Assembly (NCBI GenBank): GCA_001804805.1
Contig: MHBH01000054.1
Span: 28,750 to 92,749, forward strand
Origin: Lentisphaerae bacterium GWF2_49_21
GTDB taxonomy: Bacteria; Verrucomicrobiota; Lentisphaeria; Victivallales; GWF2-50-93
Reading direction: 5' to 3'
DNA: 64,000 nt
This document shows, one piece after another, positions 59,412 through 64,000 of this stretch. Under the pieces are notes generated by a model. The model was not told the DNA's origin. It saw only the letters and a program-made list of their open reading frames with translations, and did not search any database. Made by a program: the position numbers and the translations under genes. How positions within the stretch are numbered: position 1 is the first letter of the stretch; the number at the start of each line of letters is the position of its first letter.

Positions 59412-61799
59412 ATGAAATTTCAATGCCCTTTCTGCAGAAACGTACTTGAAGTCGACAACTCCGATTGCGGAGTGGACGTAGGCTGTCCGAAATGCGGGGA
59501 AGTCACCATAGCCCCGGCCTCACTTGTGGCTACCGGTGTCGTCATAGGAAATGACTTCCTGATCCTCGAGGAAATCGGACGCGGCGGAATGGGCGTAGTC
59601 TACCTGACACATCAGATGACCCTCGACCGCAGGGCCGCACTCAAAATACTATCGAAAAAGTATGCCAACAACTCGGAATTCGTCGCAGGATTCATAAAGG
59701 AGGCGCGCGCCGCCGCAAAACTGAACCATCCACATATTGTCCAGGCATACGCCGTCGGCGAAGATAACGGCATCTACTTTTTCGCCATGGAGCATATCGA
59801 CGGCGAAACCATGAAGGCCGTCCTGAAACGCGAGGGCGTCGTCCCCCTGGATCCGGCCATCACGATCATCCAGCAGATCGCAGAAGCCCTGGACTACGCC
59901 TGGAAGGAGCAGCGCCTGATACACAGGGATATCAAGCCCGACAACATAATGATCACGAAGAACGGACGCGCGAAACTCGCAGACCTCGGTCTCGCAAGGG
60001 TGGCCGGTGAAATAGACGATTCAAGCGAAGACGAAGTGATGGGAACCCCCCAGTATATCAGCCCTGAACATCTCACAGGCTCTCCCATGGACTGCAGGAG
60101 CGACATCTACAGCCTCGGTGCGACATTCTACCATATCATATCCGGGCAGTTCCCCTTCACCGGGAAAAGTGCTACGGAAATAGCCAGGAAGCATCTTGAG
60201 GAACCGCTCAAATCACCAAAACTGATCAATACGAGCCTGCCAGATTCCATCTGCAAGGTCATCATGAAGATGATGGAGAAAAATCCTATCAACAGGTACC
60301 AGTCTCCGGAGGAGCTTGTCGAGGACATACGCCTTGCAAGAAGGGGCAAGTCAATAGCCGACGGCAGATCAACCGGATCGTTCGCGGTCAGAAAGGCCAC
60401 TGGAAAAACCATAATAATAAATACTGCCAAGGCCAAGACAGGATCATTCCAGGCCATCACCACCAACACCGGCAAACTCTCATCCTCCACAGCCGGGATA
60501 GACACTTCCTCGTCATCATTCCCGAGAAATACCAAGAGCGGCACGCTCAGCACCTCGGACATCAGGAGGATCAACGAGAAAAAAGCCATGATGCAGGTGA
60601 TCATAGCAGTAAGTGTCTGCGTGGTTGCCGCCCTTATCGCGGTCGGAATCGCCCTTTACAAGATGAGGACTCCTCCTAAGGATGGTGCTACGAAAGCTGG
60701 CACGACCACGACGACGACAAAGGTTCCTACTCCTGACATCCCCGCGAAATCGGGAACCTCGTCCGAACCTACAAAGACAGCATATACGGAGAATGCGGAA
60801 AAACTCCTTGATTTCGCGGTGAAGAACAAGAATTCAGATGCCGAAATATTGTTGAAATGCGACGAGTTTTTCGCCCAGTTCCCTTCAACGGCCTACAAAT
60901 GCGATGAGAAAGCGCTTTCTGACATCCTTATAATTTACGTGCCCCTCGACGAGAAGAGGCTTGCAGCACCACGGAAGGAATTCAGGAACGCCCATCTGGC
61001 CCAGATGAAGCTCAGGGAGGACGAGGAAAAGAAGAAACAGGACAAGGCGGAAATCGAAAGACGTGAAAAGGAAAGGCAGGATGAACTCAAGCGCCTGGAA
61101 AATGAGAAAGCTGAACTGCAGAAGAAACGCGTCGATGACTACAGGCAGGATCTTGAAAAGCAGAAGGAGACCCTGAGATACCGCCTTGCCTTCCAGGGCG
61201 TCAAGAAGAACTTCACTGAAGCGGCAAAGGTCTTTGATTCAGCCATCAGCGAGGAGAAGTCCGCTCCTGATTTCCTGAAGGCGGAGGCGAAAGTCTATGG
61301 CGAATGGGCCGCAAAAATGCAGAAGAGCGTAGAAGAAGGGAAGAAATTCTGGGAAGCGCTTGCGAACAGCGACAGGAAATTCGACAAGGTCCAGCTTGAA
61401 TACAAGACCGGATTCCTCGGAAAGATAGTCTCGATAAACAATGGAATCATGACTGTAAGGTCAAGTTCTGGAAATGACATTACAATGCCTGTCACCAGCC
61501 TTCCCGAGAAGCAGTTCGTACTTCTTGCAAAGAGGGTCTGCGGAGTGCTGGGCGACAACGAATGCTTCTTCCACTACCTGCTCGTATGCGGTGAATATTC
61601 AGATGCAAAGGAAATTTCCCCCAGCGACGAATGGAAGGCCGAATGTTCGGACATAGCCTATGCCTATATCAAGGGCAAGCTTAAGTTCCTGCTGAACGAA
61701 AACACCGATGCGGCAAAGCAGGAGTACAAGGATTTCTCGGCGAAATATTCAAATCTGCCTGAATATACGAAGGCCATGCAGGAAGTCTCGGCTAAATAA
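59412..61799 (+). CDS. membrane serine/threonine protein kinase with N-terminal zinc ribbon
   Basis: A 795-residue protein. A short zinc ribbon (CPFC and CPKC, residues about 5-35) precedes a Hanks-type kinase with the glycine loop EEIGRGGMGVVYL, invariant Lys in AALKIL, catalytic HRDIKPDNIM (Asp173), DLGLAR and GTPQYISPEH. A Ser/Thr-rich linker, one membrane helix (VIIAVSVCVVAALIAVGIAL), a Thr/Pro linker, a long coiled coil (EEKKKQDKAEIERREKERQ) and a C-terminal extracytoplasmic domain follow. ATG at 59412 starts exactly at the zinc ribbon. Such kinases are abundant in PVC bacteria. The ligand and substrates are unknown. Confidence 0.92.
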   Translation: MKFQCPFCRNVLEVDNSDCGVDVGCPKCGEVTIAPASLVATGVVIGNDFLILEEIGRGGMGVVYLTHQMTLDRRAALKILSKKYANNSEFVAGFIKEARAAAKLNHPHIVQAYAVGEDNGIYFFAMEHIDGETMKAVLKREGVVPLDPAITIIQQIAEALDYAWKEQRLIHRDIKPDNIMITKNGRAKLADLGLARVAGEIDDSSEDEVMGTPQYISPEHLTGSPMDCRSDIYSLGATFYHIISGQFPFTGKSATEIARKHLEEPLKSPKLINTSLPDSICKVIMKMMEKNPINRYQSPEELVEDIRLARRGKSIADGRSTGSFAVRKATGKTIIINTAKAKTGSFQAITTNTGKLSSSTAGIDTSSSSFPRNTKSGTLSTSDIRRINEKKAMMQVIIAVSVCVVAALIAVGIALYKMRTPPKDGATKAGTTTTTTKVPTPDIPAKSGTSSEPTKTAYTENAEKLLDFAVKNKNSDAEILLKCDEFFAQFPSTAYKCDEKALSDILIIYVPLDEKRLAAPRKEFRNAHLAQMKLREDEEKKKQDKAEIERREKERQDELKRLENEKAELQKKRVDDYRQDLEKQKETLRYRLAFQGVKKNFTEAAKVFDSAISEEKSAPDFLKAEAKVYGEWAAKMQKSVEEGKKFWEALANSDRKFDKVQLEYKTGFLGKIVSINNGIMTVRSSSGNDITMPVTSLPEKQFVLLAKRVCGVLGDNECFFHYLLVCGEYSDAKEISPSDEWKAECSDIAYAYIKGKLKFLLNENTDAAKQEYKDFSAKYSNLPEYTKAMQEVSAK

Positions 61800-61802
61800 C
61801 TT

Positions 61803-61842
61803 ATTTTCTTCCATGGCTCCATACGGTGCCATGGAAGAAAAT
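61803..61842. repeat. perfect 15-bp-arm hairpin between convergent genes
   Basis: Arms 61803-61817 (ATTTTCTTCCATGGC) and 61828-61842 are exact reverse complements with a 10-base loop. It fills the gap between the kinase stop and the AraC stop and touches the latter's stop codon. Neither strand has a U-run after it, so a classical intrinsic terminator is doubtful, but a shared 3'-end stabiliser or barrier is plausible. Confidence 0.7.
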
Positions 61843-62630
61843 TACCGCATCGCCTTGTCCAGCCATTCCGAAGGGCTTTCCCCGGAAATCCGCTTGAACA
61901 CCTTGCTGAACGTGTAAATGCTCGAGAATCCGGTCTTTTCAGCAATCTCGCTCAGATTGGAAGCGGTGTTTATCATCAGATCCTTGGCGAAGTTTATCCG
62001 GTACTGGTTGAGGTAGAGCAGCGGAGGCATTCCAATATAGTCCTTGAAAAGCTTGGAGAAATAAGGCATGGACTGTCCTGCGTTCCTGCTGGCCTCCTCT
62101 ATCGTCAATCCCGCCTTCTGATAATTAGAATGCAAAAACTTGACCCCTTTCTCAATGTTCTGCCAGCCGCTCGCACTGACCGGACTTGAAAGTGGAACCT
62201 CATCGCTGTACCGCCTGTATATCCCGAGGAACTGGGTCAGTATCCCTGCGGATATCAGATCGCTCCCGGCCTCCGGGCTTCTCCATTCCCTCTTTATCTT
62301 GCTGAACAGATCCGCTATGCGCTTCTGCTCGTTCATCGGTATCGAAACCACCATCGCCAGCTTGTGCAAATCGCTGAGCCCCTCGAAAAGCTCAAAATGG
62401 ATCACGTACTGGACAAGATTCCCGCGCCCTACCGGCCGCACGACATGGAGCATGAACGGAGGAAGAAGTATGAGGTTGCCCGGCATGACCTGGTACATAT
62501 GGTTCGCCATCCTGAAATTCCATCTTCCACCGGCGATGTAATGGAACACGAATTCCTCATCCAGGAAAGTACCGCTGATCCCGGATCCGGAATTGACGCC
62601 GACTCTCTTTATTACCGGTATCGTCTTCAT
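61842..62630 (-). CDS. AraC family transcriptional regulator
   Basis: A 262-residue regulator with an N-terminal cupin sensor (FVFHYIAGGRWNFRMANHMY, then LILLPPFMLHVV) and a C-terminal double helix-turn-helix (LTIEEASRNAGQSMPYFSKL and LSEIAEKTGFSSIYTFSKVF). ATG at 62630 is chosen because the in-frame extension to 62699 is hydrophobic and unlike the family. It diverges from the dehydrogenase gene at 62750, 119 bp away, and could control it. Confidence 0.9.
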   Translation of the reverse strand: MKTIPVIKRVGVNSGSGISGTFLDEEFVFHYIAGGRWNFRMANHMYQVMPGNLILLPPFMLHVVRPVGRGNLVQYVIHFELFEGLSDLHKLAMVVSIPMNEQKRIADLFSKIKREWRSPEAGSDLISAGILTQFLGIYRRYSDEVPLSSPVSASGWQNIEKGVKFLHSNYQKAGLTIEEASRNAGQSMPYFSKLFKDYIGMPPLLYLNQYRINFAKDLMINTASNLSEIAEKTGFSSIYTFSKVFKRISGESPSEWLDKAMR

Positions 62631-62749
62631 AATCTTAAAAATGGACAAATAATATAAAAAGCATACAAAGAAACCATCCTTGATTGAATGTAATATCATG
62701 TCAACAAGATGGAATTCCAGTTAAAAACAGATAAAACAGGAGAACTGAC

Positions 62750-63757
62750 ATGAAGGGCAGACAGGTATTATTCACGAAGCCATGGGAAGTTGAACTGAAG
62801 GACTATGAATTCGACGCCGGTAAAGTCGGAGATGACAATGTCGCTATCAAGACGGAATACAGCGTCGTGAGTGCCGGAACAGAACTCGCAATACTTTCCG
62901 GAAACGAGTCCTGGGCAAAGCTTCCATACGTTCCAGGATACGGTGGTGTAGGGAAAATTGTCGCTATGGGAAAAAACGTGAAGGGATTCAAGGAAGGCGA
63001 CCGCGTCTTCTCATACACCAAGCACCAGAGCTACGATAATTCCTCAGTTATGATCGTGCCAGTTCCGGAAGGCATCGACGGAAAACTGGCCGTAATGGCA
63101 AGGATCGCAGGCGTTTCGATAACTTCCCTCAGGGTTTCAGATGCGGAACTCGGTGACTGGGTCGCCGTCTATGGACTCGGTCTTGTCGGAAATCTCGCCG
63201 CACAGCTCTTCACGCTCGCAGGCTGCAACGTCATTGGAATAGATGTATCGGAAAAAAGGATTGCACTAGCGAAGAAATGCGGCGTGCTTCATGCGATAAA
63301 GGCCGATGCCAATATAAAGGAGCAAATCAAGGAACTCACCGGCGGCGAGATGTGTAGGAGCGTCGTCGAGTCCACCGGTGTCACCGCAGTCGCCGAAAAG
63401 GCCTCCGACATCGCAGCCAGCCTCGGCGAAGTCATCCTCCTCGGCAGTCCGCGCGGCGAATACAAGACCGACCTGACCGCATTCCTGAACAGGATCCACA
63501 TCGCAGGTAACGGATGCATCACCTTCAAGGGCGCGCACGAGTGGCGCTATCCTGTCAAAAGCGTGCCTGGCAGCGTAAACAGGCATTCCATCGAACGCAA
63601 CATCAGCAACATCCTCAGCCTCATCGGACAGGGCAAGCTCAAGGTCAATGAACTCATAAGCGAAGTTGTATCTCCGAAAGATTGCGCTAAAGTTTATGAC
63701 GGTCTCAGGAACAAGAAGGATGATTACGTAGGAGTCGTATTCGACTGGAACAAGTAG
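62750..63757 (+). CDS. zinc-type medium-chain alcohol/polyol dehydrogenase-like protein
   Basis: A 335-residue medium-chain dehydrogenase. A GroES-like N-terminal domain (YSVVSAGTELAILSG, VPGYGGVGKIVAMGKNVKGF) is followed by a Rossmann domain (VAVYGLGLVGNLAAQLFTLA; IGIDVSEKRIALAKKCG). The usual catalytic Cys/His/Glu zinc set is not obvious: the early GTE motif replaces the GHE-type ligand, as in sugar-dehydrogenase relatives with altered metal sites. A CAGGAGA ribosome-binding site precedes the ATG. The divergent AraC gene suggests substrate-induced expression. Substrate unknown, perhaps a sugar or polyol. Confidence 0.83.
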   Translation: MKGRQVLFTKPWEVELKDYEFDAGKVGDDNVAIKTEYSVVSAGTELAILSGNESWAKLPYVPGYGGVGKIVAMGKNVKGFKEGDRVFSYTKHQSYDNSSVMIVPVPEGIDGKLAVMARIAGVSITSLRVSDAELGDWVAVYGLGLVGNLAAQLFTLAGCNVIGIDVSEKRIALAKKCGVLHAIKADANIKEQIKELTGGEMCRSVVESTGVTAVAEKASDIAASLGEVILLGSPRGEYKTDLTAFLNRIHIAGNGCITFKGAHEWRYPVKSVPGSVNRHSIERNISNILSLIGQGKLKVNELISEVVSPKDCAKVYDGLRNKKDDYVGVVFDWNK

Positions 63758-64000
63758 GTACGGGATTGAGCCTGTACCATGGATTAGTGCAAGCCAGAGG
63801 CTTGTTCTACTTCCAGTTTTGAAATTAGCACAAGCAGTTAAAGACTGGATGATTGATGGATGCGTAAATCAAGAAATATGACAGGATAACTGGATTGACA
63901 GGATATCATTAGTGTCCGGCTTTAACTATAACAGAATCAACTGGATGCAATTATCAGCTTCCTTGTTTTGTTGTTCGATATCTGTAAACAGTTGATTAAT
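63758..64000. repeat. gene-free 243-bp end with short repeats
   Basis: No gene is seen. A perfect hairpin CAAGCC-AGA-GGCTTG (about 63789-63803) is followed by TTCTAC, like the repeat at 32090. An imperfect GGTACGGG/GCCTGTACC hairpin follows the dehydrogenase stop and could end transcription. Near 63880-63905 the 9-base unit TGACAGGAT occurs twice, 8 bases apart. Confidence 0.55.

Noticed and set aside
61803..61842. Intrinsic bidirectional terminator
   Set aside because: The hairpin is perfect, but neither strand shows a U-run after the stem, so it is listed only as an inverted repeat.

Overview
The window is a bacterial chromosome segment, most likely from the Planctomycetes-Verrucomicrobia-Chlamydiae group and probably a Lentisphaerota (Victivallales-type) genome. 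This is inferred from gene content. The clues are two neighbouring prepilin-like proteins with an FTLIELL N-terminus and a C-terminal H-x9/10-DG motif, a GntR-headed regulator with a LacI-type sensor, secreted right-handed beta-helix proteins, AraC regulators, and intergenic DNA full of short palindromes. No rRNA, tRNA or CRISPR array was seen.

Region 1 (1-45652) is one very long plus-strand surface-polysaccharide locus with many 1-4 bp gene overlaps. It carries a nearly complete set for UDP-2,3-diacetamido-2,3-dideoxy-uronic acid (nucleotide-sugar dehydrogenase, Gfo/Idh/MocA oxidoreductase, DegT aminotransferase, hexapeptide N-acetyltransferase, WecB/WbpI-type 2-epimerase). It also carries a bacillosamine-type set (SMK-type 4,6-dehydratase, DegT aminotransferase, PglC-like initiating phosphosugar transferase). 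Six recognisable glycosyltransferases and one further GT-B-like protein are present. Tailoring genes are plentiful: five asparagine-synthase family proteins (one without the N-terminal nucleophile), a NodU/CmcH-type carbamoyltransferase, an MBOAT/SGNH acyl-transfer pair, an FkbM and two other methyltransferases, and a B12-dependent radical SAM protein. One ABC exporter is present. No Wzx flippase, Wzy polymerase, PglB or exosortase was seen. My reading is that the locus makes a heavily modified glycan, probably rich in amidated uronic acids.

Small mobile or selfish units are scattered through it: a Y1 (IS200/REP-type) transposase between exact 28-bp inverted repeats, two four-helix-bundle (23S-intervening-sequence type) genes each directly upstream of an asnB gene, a PIN toxin-antitoxin pair inside the sugar operon, a second PIN pair at its end, a broken GxxExxY gene, and many perfect hairpins at gene junctions and inside coding sequence.

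Region 2 (45700-54450) holds the second toxin-antitoxin pair, an AraC regulator, a palindrome-rich spacer, a small lipoprotein gene and a secreted beta-helix protein gene on the minus strand. Divergent from these is a plus-strand cassette of GntR/LacI-like regulator, two prepilin-like proteins and another secreted beta-helix protein. A perfect 24-bp palindrome and a near-consensus sigma-70 promoter lie in the divergent gap.

Region 3 (54462-59122, minus) is a cell-shape operon: an exported unknown protein (TTG start), mreC, mreD and mrdA (PBP2). Region 4 (59412-63757) holds a membrane serine/threonine kinase with an N-terminal zinc ribbon, a convergent AraC regulator, and a medium-chain dehydrogenase. 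The last 243 bases hold only repeats.
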